Of a DNA stretch of 64,000 bases, positions 1-7,445 are shown in pieces (within the stretch, counting starts at the first letter, position 1; each line of letters begins with the position of its first letter). The notes under the pieces are model-generated. The model was not told the DNA's origin. It did no database searches and saw nothing but the letters and a program-made list of their open reading frames with translations. The translations under genes and the position numbers were made by a program. Location: the NCBI GenBank assembly GCA_035523995.1, contig DATKPQ010000143.1:8874-72873 (forward strand), read 5' to 3'. The stretch is from JASHVB01 sp035523995 (GTDB lineage Bacteria; Pseudomonadota; Alphaproteobacteria; Acetobacterales; Acetobacteraceae).

Positions 1-376
1 GTCCGACCGTATTGGCAAGCCGAGCGGGCATTTCTCGCAGGCCATCGCGGCCGAGGCGAGCGGGCGGCTGGTGTTCATCTCCGGCATGACCAGCAAGCGC
101 GCCGACGGCAGCATCGCCGGCGTCGGCGATATCGAAGAGCAGACGCGACAGATGTGCGAGAACGTGAAGGCGGCGGTGGAAGCGGCCGGCGGCGCGATGG
201 CGGATATCTGCCGCGTCGATGTCTATGTCCGCAGCATGCTGGATTTCGACAAAATTCATAAGGTGCGGCGTGAGTATTTCCCCGATCCGCCGCCCGCTTC
301 GACGATGGTGGAGGTGAGCGGGTTCACGCATCCCGACTATCTGATCGAGATGAATGCCATTGCTGTGATTGCGTGA
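1..376 (+). CDS. RidA family protein (5' end cut off by window)
   Basis: The reading frame is open from base 2 to the TGA at 374-376, so the N-terminus lies outside the window. The visible protein starts SDRIGKPSGHFSQAI and continues through LVFISGMTSKRADGSIAG and a C-terminal STMVEVSGFTHPDYLIEMNAIAVI. This is the YjgF/YER057c/UK114 (RidA) fold pattern. Family members deaminate reactive enamine/imine intermediates or act as small hydrolases in catabolic pathways, usually as trimers. The conserved Arg that precedes the C-terminal strand in strict RidA is not obvious here, so this may be a divergent, pathway-specific member. A long palindromic repeat begins 8 nt after the stop. Confidence 0.85.
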   Translation, partial: SDRIGKPSGHFSQAIAAEASGRLVFISGMTSKRADGSIAGVGDIEEQTRQMCENVKAAVEAAGGAMADICRVDVYVRSMLDFDKIHKVRREYFPDPPPASTMVEVSGFTHPDYLIEMNAIAVIA

Positions 377-383
377 ACGGCAT

Positions 384-573
384 GTCCCGTCATGGCCGGG
401 CTTGACCCGGCCATCTTCCTCAACTGATCGGGCGCGCACAGAACGCGTCCCAATCGATGATGCGTAAATGGCCGGACCAAGCCCGGCCAAGACGAAAAAC
501 GTGTGGCGCGCCGCACTTTCATCCAGCCGCGGGTCGGCCGCACCGGCCGGTGGTCAACCCGCAATGACATGTG
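384..573. repeat. Dispersed ~190-bp intergenic repeat, family B, copy 1
   Basis: The segment begins TGTCCCGTCATGGCCGGGCT, contains the near-palindrome TGGCCGGGCTTGACCCGGCCA, and ends with CCCGCAATGACATG. A second copy lies at 48475-48664 in the same left-to-right order, sharing blocks such as GAACGCGTCCC.ATCGATGAT and GCACTTTCATCCA..CGCGGGTCGG. It has no coding capacity of its own. It sits immediately after the RidA gene and covers the space up to the hydrolase gene. Confidence 0.8.
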
Positions 574-670
574 AATCCTTCGGCACTCGCCGAAGCGACG
601 AAGCTGGCGGCACGTGTGCATCCACCGCCATATCGGACCATCCACTCACGTCCGAAATGGAGCATTCGTC

Positions 671-1666
671 ATGCAAGCGGACACCACCCTACCCGAACCG
701 CGCTTACTCGACCCAAGCGAGCAACACCTCCGTATCCCCAGTCATCACCTCGGACTATCCTTGTTCTTGCGCCACCTGCCACCGCGATCCGGCACCACAG
801 AGCGCGGCGTCGTGCTGTATGTGCACGGCGCGACATTTCCATCCGCGCTCTCTATTGCCCACCGTTTCGACGGTCGCTCCTGGCGGGACGATCTATGTGC
901 CGCCGGGTTCCATGTCTGGGGCCTGGATTTCCTCGGCTATGGTTGCTCCGATCGCTATCCGCAGATGGAGCATCCCGCCGACGGGAGCGCCCCGCTATGC
1001 CAGGCCGAAGATGCCAGCCGGCAGGTCGAAGCAGCCGTGCGCGCGATCTGCCAGCGGCACGGCGCCCCGCGGATCTCGATCGTCGCGCATTCCTGGGGCA
1101 CGATTGCGACCGCCCGTTTCGCGGCACGTTGTCCCGGCCTGGTCGATCGGCTGGTGCTCTTCGGCGCCATCGCACGGCGCGAACCCGCCGCCGATCCGCC
1201 GTCTTACCCCGCCTGGCGCACCGTCACGTTACGCGAGCAATGGGAACGGTTCACCGCCGAGGTGCCGCCGGGCGAACCACCGGTGCTGTCGCGCCGGCAT
1301 TTCGAAGACTGGAGCGAGCGCTACCTCGACAGCGACCCGCAGGGCCGCCGCATGCAGCCAGCCGGCGTGCGTACCCCAAGCGGCCCGTGGTACGATATCG
1401 GCCGCGCGCTGCACGGCGATCTCGCCTATGATCCACAGCAGGTGCGGGCACCGGTCGCGATCATCCGCGGCGAATGGGACAGCTTGTGCACCGACGCGGA
1501 CGCTGCCTGGCTGATGGGCGCGCTGCGGTCATCGTCGCTGCGGCGCGACGTGAAGATCGCGCGTGCCACGCATCTGATGCACCTGGAAACCAGCCGCTAC
1601 GCTTTGTATCGCGAGACCGAGACGTTCTTGCTAGGCCGCGATCCTCCGCCCAACGAACATCATTAA
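671..1666 (+). CDS. Alpha/beta hydrolase
   Basis: 331 residues with an alpha/beta-hydrolase fold. The nucleophile elbow is VAHSWGT with Ser141. The acid is probably Asp270 in GEWDSLC and the base His301 in ATHLMHLE, which gives a complete Ser-Asp-His triad. VLYVHGATFPS near residue 50 is the oxyanion-hole HG motif. I start at the ATG at 671, which has GGAG about 9 nt upstream; an in-frame GTG at 614 would add 19 residues from repeat-like DNA. The stop codon overlaps the Shine-Dalgarno of the next gene (TAAGGAGG), so the two are probably co-transcribed and coupled. Substrate unknown: an ester or C-C bond hydrolase in the surrounding catabolic block. Confidence 0.85.
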   Translation: MQADTTLPEPRLLDPSEQHLRIPSHHLGLSLFLRHLPPRSGTTERGVVLYVHGATFPSALSIAHRFDGRSWRDDLCAAGFHVWGLDFLGYGCSDRYPQMEHPADGSAPLCQAEDASRQVEAAVRAICQRHGAPRISIVAHSWGTIATARFAARCPGLVDRLVLFGAIARREPAADPPSYPAWRTVTLREQWERFTAEVPPGEPPVLSRRHFEDWSERYLDSDPQGRRMQPAGVRTPSGPWYDIGRALHGDLAYDPQQVRAPVAIIRGEWDSLCTDADAAWLMGALRSSSLRRDVKIARATHLMHLETSRYALYRETETFLLGRDPPPNEHH

Positions 1667-1676
1667 GGAGGCACCG

Positions 1677-2357
1677 ATGTTTGCCGTGATCTTCGAAGTG
1701 CAGCCGAAGGCCGACCGCTGGCAGGACTACCTGGATCTCGCCGCCGAACTGCGGCCAGAGTTGCTGCAAGTGGAAGGCTTCATCGATAACGAACGGTTCC
1801 GCAGCGTGCAGACCGAGGGCCGCGTGCTGTCGCTCTCGATCTGGCAGGACGAGAAGGCGCTGGTCCGGTGGCGCACCCATGCCGGCCATCATGTGGTGCA
1901 GGAGAAAGGCCGGTTCGCAGTGTTTCAGGACTATCATCTGCGGGTGGGCGAGATCGCCGCCGATAGCAGCGCGGCGCCGGACGTTCCTCTGCCCAAGCAG
2001 CGGTTCGACACAACGGTGGTGGGGATTGCGAAGACGGTGACGATATCGGAAGCGGAGCCGCCGGAGGCAGGGCAGGGGGGAGTGCGCGATGCAAACGCAA
2101 TCCGTCAGCGCCTTTGTGTGCCGGCAATTGGCCACACCGGCGTTGTGGCAACCCAGGCGTATTCGGGCATTACCAAGCCCGGCAAGATCCTGCTGCTGGT
2201 GTCCTGGCGCGATGCGGATGCGGCGCGCGCATGGCAGCCGCCGGCATCGCCTGAAGGTATCGGCCCGCTACGCCATCGCCATGTACGAGTGATTCGCGAT
2301 TACAGCCTTGCGGACCGGCGGGAGGCGCCGCAATACTTTCCACCGGTTCCGCGATGA
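1677..2357 (+). CDS. Antibiotic-biosynthesis-monooxygenase (ABM) domain protein
   Basis: 226 residues. The N-terminal half (MFAVIFEVQPK..., residues 1-100) is a dimeric alpha/beta-barrel ABM domain with the typical pattern of a first strand, a helix and EGFIDNERF, followed by VLSLSIWQDEKALVRWR. The C-terminal half, with ILLLVSWRDADAARAW, looks like a second, weaker ABM repeat. Family members are cofactor-free monooxygenases or small-molecule-binding proteins. The start is well defined: AAGGAGG lies 6 nt before the ATG and overlaps the hydrolase stop codon, indicating translational coupling. The substrate cannot be told from sequence. Confidence 0.75.
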   Translation: MFAVIFEVQPKADRWQDYLDLAAELRPELLQVEGFIDNERFRSVQTEGRVLSLSIWQDEKALVRWRTHAGHHVVQEKGRFAVFQDYHLRVGEIAADSSAAPDVPLPKQRFDTTVVGIAKTVTISEAEPPEAGQGGVRDANAIRQRLCVPAIGHTGVVATQAYSGITKPGKILLLVSWRDADAARAWQPPASPEGIGPLRHRHVRVIRDYSLADRREAPQYFPPVPR

Positions 2358-2515
2358 TCGCGGCGTTCCGGTTCGTCGGGTTCCGATAGCACCGGATTTG
2401 GCTTCGTGTTCGCTGACTGCGGAACGTTCGCGCCAGTTGGGCCAGGGTATTGGCGGAGGGATAGTGGCATGTATATCACGCGAACTCAGATGACGGGAGG
2501 CGGTGTGATCTGATC

Positions 2516-2899
2516 ATGCCGAACGCCGCAACCTCGCCGCTCGCGACCTATATCGAATATCTCGAAAACGGTGAGCTGGCGTATCAGTTCAGCCCATCCG
2601 CCAATGCTGCGGTGTTCCATCCGCGTGTCATCGCGCCGAAGACCGGCGCGGCCGACCTGGAATGGCGCGTCAGCCAAGGCCAGGGCACGGTCTATGCCAC
2701 CACCGTGGTGCATCCGCAGCAAGGCGCGTCCTACAACGTCGCTCTGATCGACATGGATGAAGGCTTCCGCCTGATGAGCCGCGTCGAAGACATCGCGCCC
2801 ATGGCCGTAAGGATCGGCATGCGGGTGAAGTTCCGCGTGCATCCGAAGGAAGGCGACGAACCGCCGTACCCCGTCTTCACCCCGGCGGAGGGCGTCTGA
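2516..2899 (+). CDS. DUF35-type OB-fold protein, partner of the thiolase-like gene
   Basis: 127 residues. The C-terminal part (about 45-120: GTVYATTVVHP, YNVALIDMDEGFRLMSRV, VGMRVKFRV-like) is the OB-fold acyl-CoA-associated domain. The N-terminal part aligns in layout with the rubredoxin-like zinc ribbon of this family, but the four zinc Cys are absent: the stretch reads YQFSPSANAAVFHPR where CxxC...CPxC is expected. In this family the protein forms a complex with a SCP-x-like thiolase. The gene ends 1 nt before the thiolase ATG, which fits that pairing. The ATG at 2516 is preceded by GGGAGG with a long (15 nt) spacer. Confidence 0.85.
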   Translation: MPNAATSPLATYIEYLENGELAYQFSPSANAAVFHPRVIAPKTGAADLEWRVSQGQGTVYATTVVHPQQGASYNVALIDMDEGFRLMSRVEDIAPMAVRIGMRVKFRVHPKEGDEPPYPVFTPAEGV

Positions 2900-2900
2900 C

Positions 2901-4049
2901 ATGTTGCGGCGAGGCAGCGTCGCCATTGTTGGCGCGGCGGAATCCGATCTCGGGGCGGTTGCGGCGTTGATGAGCCCTATCGACCTGATGGCGCAGGGCA
3001 TCCATCGCGCGTTGGAAGATGCCGCTCTGACGTTGCAGGACGTAGACGGCGTGTTCTGCGCCACCACCCAGGCGCGCACCTCCGTAATGTCCCTGGTGGA
3101 GTATCTTGGCCTGCCCGACGCTTATACCGATTCCACCATTGTTGGCGGCTCGTCTTTCGAAATCCACGTGGCACATGCCCATGCCGCGTTGGAAGCCGGG
3201 CTGTGCAATGTCGCGGTGGTTGCCTATGGCAGCACGCAGCGCACAGTCGGCCGCCGCGCCGCCAGCGTGCGCGAATACAATCCATACGAAACCCCGTTCC
3301 GCCCGTTCCTGCCTGCCAGCGCCTACGCGCTCGCCGCCTCGCGCCACATGCATGAATTCGGGACCACGCGCGAACAATTGGCCGAAGTCGCGGTGGCGGC
3401 GCGCGAATGGGCGCTGCTGAATCCCGCGGCGTGGGAGAAGAAGCCGCTCACCATCGCCGATGTGCTGAACGCGCGCCCGGTCAGCGACCCCTTCACCGTG
3501 CGCGACTGCTGCCTGGTGACCGATGGCGGCGGTGCCATCGTCATGACCCGCATCGATCGCGCGCGCGGCATGGCCAAGCTGCCGGTGCCCGTGCTGGGCT
3601 GGGGGCAGTGCATCACGCATGCGACGATTTCCTCCATGCCGGACCTGACGCACACGGGTGCGATCCAGTCCGGCGCCGCGGCTTATGCGATGGCGGGGAT
3701 GCGGCCGGCCGATATCGACGTGATTGCGCTGTACGATGCCTTCACCATCAACACGATCCTGTTCCTGGAAGACCTCGGCTTCTGCCCGAAAGGCGAAGGC
3801 GGCCGCTTCGTGGAGAACGGCCGCATCGGCCCAACCGGTGACGTCGCGGTGAACACCAACGGCGGTGGGCTTTCCTACTGCCATCCCGGCATGTACGGCT
3901 TGTTCCTGCTGATCGAGGCGGTGCGGCAGTTGCGTATCGAATGCGGTCCGCGCCAGGTGGCCGGTGCGGAGGCCGCTTTGGTGCACGGCAATGGCGGCGT
4001 GCTGTCGGCACAAGCGACGGTGATTCTCGGGGGACCGTCCACGGTGTAG
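2901..4049 (+). CDS. Thiolase-like (SCP-x type) protein
   Basis: 382 residues with a thiolase fold. The C-terminal catalytic-type motifs are present as NTNGGGLSYCHPGMYG (His retained) and HGNGGVLSAQATVIL. The N-terminal nucleophile Cys of true thiolases is replaced: the region expected to read C-A-S-G reads GGSSFEIHVAHAHAALEAG. The C-terminal CxGGG Cys is also replaced. Such proteins form a non-classical thiolase-like subfamily that pairs with DUF35 OB-fold proteins, and several characterised relatives act in lyase or retro-aldol reactions on acyl-CoA. The upstream OB-fold gene is 1 nt away. A catabolic CoA-dependent step is inferred, not shown. Confidence 0.85.
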   Translation: MLRRGSVAIVGAAESDLGAVAALMSPIDLMAQGIHRALEDAALTLQDVDGVFCATTQARTSVMSLVEYLGLPDAYTDSTIVGGSSFEIHVAHAHAALEAGLCNVAVVAYGSTQRTVGRRAASVREYNPYETPFRPFLPASAYALAASRHMHEFGTTREQLAEVAVAAREWALLNPAAWEKKPLTIADVLNARPVSDPFTVRDCCLVTDGGGAIVMTRIDRARGMAKLPVPVLGWGQCITHATISSMPDLTHTGAIQSGAAAYAMAGMRPADIDVIALYDAFTINTILFLEDLGFCPKGEGGRFVENGRIGPTGDVAVNTNGGGLSYCHPGMYGLFLLIEAVRQLRIECGPRQVAGAEAALVHGNGGVLSAQATVILGGPSTV

Positions 4050-4076
4050 GCGCAGGCGATTTATCTGCGCCCGGGG

Positions 4077-4373
4077 ATGGATGCTGATGCGACCCATGAA
4101 AGCGAAACGCATCTTATTCGCGGGTGCTGCTATTACTGCCAAATTGGCGGCTGCTCCCTGCCGTCGCAGGCAAGAGATCGGAGCATCGAGGTTGTCGTGC
4201 TGGATGGGATCGATCCGCAAAGTGACGCGTTCATGCCCATTCAAGAAGCCATGAAGTCTATTCACGATCACTCGCCACTGTCACTTACGGCAGATGTGAT
4301 CGATTCAACTGCCTCGCATACTTACACCTATTGGTCTTGCCATGAGGTGCCCGGCATCGGCTGCTCGTGGTAG
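4077..4373 (+). CDS. Doubtful small Cys-rich hypothetical protein
   Basis: A 98-codon open frame in the 390-bp gap between the thiolase-like and luciferase-like genes. It has a less GC-biased third position than its neighbours and no recognisable family. It contains CCYYCQIGGC and ends SCHEVPGIGCSW. A competing frame starting at the ATG near 4096 reads MKAKRILFAGAAITAKLAAA, which looks like a signal peptide and would need a frameshift to join the longer C-terminal part. It may therefore be a decayed secreted protein rather than a gene. No good Shine-Dalgarno precedes 4077. Confidence 0.25.
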   Translation: MDADATHESETHLIRGCCYYCQIGGCSLPSQARDRSIEVVVLDGIDPQSDAFMPIQEAMKSIHDHSPLSLTADVIDSTASHTYTYWSCHEVPGIGCSW

Positions 4374-4439
4374 GAATCCAGCACCATCCATGCAACTCCG
4401 CACTCCACGCCCAACCGCTGCCCCACCCCCGAGGCCCCA

Positions 4440-5639
4440 ATGAAAGTCTTCGTCTTCGACCTCCTCGCCTACGGCGAGCATCTCGACCACCTGAAGGTCA
4501 ACAACGAACTTCCCTACCCCCTCTCGTCGCGCCATTTCAAACCCGAAATCGCAATCCGCACCTACGCAGAGCACCTCGACGCGTGGGAAGAAATCGACCG
4601 CCTGGGCTACGACGGCCTGGGCTTCAACGAGCACCATTGCTCGCCCTACGGCCTGATGAACTCCCCCAACCTGATGGCCGCCAGCGCCGCCCAGCGCACC
4701 AAGCGCGTCCGCCTGCTGATCTACGGCAACCTGCTCCCCCTGCACGAACCGCTGCGACTCGCCGAGGAACTGGCGATGCTGGACTGCCTCAGCCAGGGCC
4801 GGCTGATCTCCGGCTTCGCCCGCGGCATTCCGCGCGAATACCAGGTGCACAACATCGCCTTGTCGGACTCGCGCGCTCGGTTCGAGGAAGCCTACGAGAT
4901 CATCACCCGCGCCTGGACCGACGACGTGTTCAGCTACCAGGGCCGCTTCTGGTCGTATCGCGACGTGGCGCTGTGGCCACGCCCGGTGCAGCGTCCGGGC
5001 CCGGAAATCTGGATGCCGATCGTCGGCAGCAAGGAATCGATCGAGTTCGCCGCCCGCCATAACATCCGCATCACGCCGGGCCTCGCGCCCGGCGGTTTGC
5101 AGGACGACATCATCCGCTATTACGCGACGTGCCTCGCACGCAACGGCCACACGATAACGCCGGAGCATCTGTCGCTGGGGCTTTCGGTCTATGTGGCCGA
5201 CAGCAAGGCGCAAGCGGTGCGGGAATGCGGCCCCTACCTCCTCTATTTCAATCGCACCCTGTTCTCGCACGGCAACTTCACCGAAACGAGTTTACAGCGC
5301 CAGGCCGGCTATGCGTCGGATGCGTCGCTGGATTACGTGCGCCCGGAGAACCTGCACGCAGCAGAGCATGCGCGCGAGGATTTCCGTGGCATGACGATGG
5401 AGGGTGTGGCGCGCCTGGCCGAACGCGTGCCCTGGGGCACGCCGCAGGAGGTGGCCGAGCGTATCATCGCGTTGGGAAACCACACCGGCGCGAACACGGT
5501 GCAGATCGGCTTCAACCGCGGCGCCATGCCGCAGGAGATGTTCCTTGAGCAGATCAGGCGTTTCGCGAGGGACGTGCTGCCGATCGTGCAGGCGCATCAG
5601 GTGACGAAGGTGCCGGCGGCGGAGGAGATGGGGGTATAG
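4440..5639 (+). CDS. LLM-class flavin-dependent monooxygenase
   Basis: 399 residues, bacterial luciferase-like TIM barrel. Recognisable parts are GYDGLGFNEHHCSPYGLMNSPNLMAA (the N-terminal FNEHH motif), KRVRLLIYGNLLPLHEPLRLAEELAMLDCLSQGRLISGFARGIPREY (core strands and helices) and PEIWMPIVGSKESIEFAARH. Family members use reduced FMN and O2 to oxidise or cleave organic substrates. Length and organisation are those of a full-size single-component member. The partner flavin reductase is not in the window. The start ATG at 4440 follows a purine-rich GAGGCCCCA. A family A palindromic repeat starts 9 nt after the stop. Confidence 0.88.
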   Translation: MKVFVFDLLAYGEHLDHLKVNNELPYPLSSRHFKPEIAIRTYAEHLDAWEEIDRLGYDGLGFNEHHCSPYGLMNSPNLMAASAAQRTKRVRLLIYGNLLPLHEPLRLAEELAMLDCLSQGRLISGFARGIPREYQVHNIALSDSRARFEEAYEIITRAWTDDVFSYQGRFWSYRDVALWPRPVQRPGPEIWMPIVGSKESIEFAARHNIRITPGLAPGGLQDDIIRYYATCLARNGHTITPEHLSLGLSVYVADSKAQAVRECGPYLLYFNRTLFSHGNFTETSLQRQAGYASDASLDYVRPENLHAAEHAREDFRGMTMEGVARLAERVPWGTPQEVAERIIALGNHTGANTVQIGFNRGAMPQEMFLEQIRRFARDVLPIVQAHQVTKVPAAEEMGV

Positions 5640-5647
5640 GTTCTAAC

Positions 5648-5761
5648 ATGTCATTGCGAGGAGCGAAGCGACGAGGCAACCCGGGTCGTGTGGGTGTACG
5701 GATGGTCCGGAAACCTCCCCGAAACGAGGTTGCTTCGTCGCTACGCTCTTCGCAATGACAT
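5648..5761. repeat. Long palindromic intergenic repeat, family A, copy 1
   Basis: An imperfect inverted repeat of about 114 bp. The left arm begins ATGTCATTGCGAGGAGCGAA and the right arm ends with its complement (CTCTTCGCAATGACAT). Other copies are at 7293, 8968, 38171 and 48381. It lies 9 nt downstream of the luciferase-like gene and could fold into a long RNA hairpin at the transcript end. Confidence 0.85.
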
Positions 5762-5895
5762 ACTGTGGGCCGTGCGGCGCTTGTCTGAGTTCCGCGTACT
5801 ATAGGTCGCCTATCACGATGGCCAGGCCGATCTCAAACAGGAACGAGTGATCTCCGGCGGGCGCTGCTGCTGCATACGAAGAGGAAGGAAACGCA

Positions 5896-7284
5896 ATGAC
5901 CATCGCTACCGACCTGGCCAGCCGCATCTGCAAACTGACCTTCGACTCCTTGCCGTCGGCGGCCGTGCACTGGGCGCGCGTCGGCATCATCGACACGGTG
6001 GGCGTGACTCTGGCCGGCGCCACGGAACCCTGCGCTGCTCTGGCGCGCCGCGTCTCCGCTCCTGCGCCAGGCGACGCATTATTGTTCGGCACTGCCACGC
6101 GCACGGCCCCGGCCGAAGCGGCCTGGGTCAATGGCACGGCCTCGCATGCGCTGGATTTCGACGATTGCAGCAACACGCTGGGTGGCCATCCCTCGGCGCC
6201 TGTTCTGCCGGCTTTGTTCGCCCTGGCCGACGGCACGTCGCTGAACGGCCGCGACGTGATAACCGCCTACATTGCCGGTTTCGAAACCGAAACCCGCATC
6301 GCCCGCGCGGTGAATTTCTATCATTACGAGAAAGGCTGGCACCCGACCGCGACTCTCGGCGTGTTCGGTGCTGCCGCGGCATGTTCGTCCCTGCTGCGAC
6401 TGACTTCGGAGCAATCGGCGGCGGCGCTGGCGATTGCCGCGTCTTTTTCGTCCGGTCTGAAGGCGAATTTCGGCACTATGACCAAGCCGCTGCATGTCGG
6501 CCAGTCCGGCCGCAACGGGCTGGTGGCGGCGCTGCTGGCACGCGAAAACTTCACCGCCAGTTTCGACGCGATAGAGCATTCGCAAGGCTTCTTCCGCGTC
6601 TTCAATGGCGAGGGCAATTTCGACGCCGACGCCGTGCTGCGCGACTGGGGGGCGCCGCTGGACATCGTCACCCCGGGTATCGCGATCAAGCAATATCCCT
6701 GCTGCGGCAGCACGCATCCGGCGGTCGATGCCATGCTGCACCTGGTCTGCCAGCACGGCCTGAAGCCAGACCAAGTCGAGCGTGTCGTTTCCCGCACCCA
6801 CCAGCGTCGGCTGCGCCACACCAACCGCCCGCACCTGCGCAGCAACCTGGACGCCAAGTTCAGCGTCCAATACTGCCTGGCACGGGCGTTGCTGGATGGG
6901 CGTGTGGTGCTGTCGCAGTTCGAAGGCACGGCGCACGAGGATCCGCGGATCGCGCCGCTGATGGCGCGCATCGAGGCCTATCCGCAGCCGGACGTCATCC
7001 CGGATGACGGCAAGCATTTCGGCGCCGATGTCGAGGTATTCACCAAGGATGGAAGCCGCTACGCGCATTCGGTGGAACAGCCGCTGGGCCGCACATCCGT
7101 CAATCCGTTGCCGCAGGTTCAGCTCGAAGCCAAATTCCTCGATTGCGCCCAGCGCAGCGTAACCCCGGATGCCGCAGAGCAAGCGCTGGACCTGCTGCGC
7201 CGGTTCGATTCGCTGCCCCGCGTTGCGGCGGTGACCGACATTCTCGCGGGCGGCGTTGCGCCAGGGGCGGCGCGGGACACCTAG
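5896..7284 (+). CDS. MmgE/PrpD family protein
   Basis: 462 residues, full length for the family that includes 2-methylcitrate dehydratase (PrpD), cis-aconitate decarboxylase and iminodisuccinate epimerase. Visible signatures are GIIDTVGVTLAGATEPC, WVNGTASHALDFDD, HPSAPVLPALFALAD, FSSGLKANFGTMTKPLHVGQSGRNGL and AIKQYPCCGSTHPAVDAML. The last two match the active-site segments around the catalytic His/Lys region. The ATG at 5896 is preceded by GAGGAAGGAA. Together with the next TcuA-like gene it points to di- or tricarboxylate turnover, but no methylcitrate synthase or lyase is present here, so prpD itself should not be assumed. Confidence 0.9.
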   Translation: MTIATDLASRICKLTFDSLPSAAVHWARVGIIDTVGVTLAGATEPCAALARRVSAPAPGDALLFGTATRTAPAEAAWVNGTASHALDFDDCSNTLGGHPSAPVLPALFALADGTSLNGRDVITAYIAGFETETRIARAVNFYHYEKGWHPTATLGVFGAAAACSSLLRLTSEQSAAALAIAASFSSGLKANFGTMTKPLHVGQSGRNGLVAALLARENFTASFDAIEHSQGFFRVFNGEGNFDADAVLRDWGAPLDIVTPGIAIKQYPCCGSTHPAVDAMLHLVCQHGLKPDQVERVVSRTHQRRLRHTNRPHLRSNLDAKFSVQYCLARALLDGRVVLSQFEGTAHEDPRIAPLMARIEAYPQPDVIPDDGKHFGADVEVFTKDGSRYAHSVEQPLGRTSVNPLPQVQLEAKFLDCAQRSVTPDAAEQALDLLRRFDSLPRVAAVTDILAGGVAPGAARDT

Positions 7285-7292
7285 CCGACCCT

Positions 7293-7406
7293 ATGTCATT
7301 GCGAGGAGCGTAGCGACGAAGCAACTTCGGTCGTCGGGGCGCACGGATGATCCGGGCGATTCTCCGAACGAGGTTGCTTCGTCGCTGTGCTCCTGAGCAA
7401 TGACAT
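7293..7406. repeat. Long palindromic intergenic repeat, family A, copy 2
   Basis: Begins ATGTCATTGCGAGGAGCGTA and ends CTCCTGAGCAATGACAT. The arms are inverted complements with a variable centre. It starts 9 nt after the MmgE/PrpD stop, the same offset as copy 1. Confidence 0.85.
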
Positions 7407-7445
7407 GATACGCCGCACTGACCTAATACCCGTGGAGACCAGTCC

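Noticed and set aside
2877..4271. A 464-codon open frame opposite the thiolase-like gene
   Set aside because: Antisense to a well-supported gene and without recognisable motifs.
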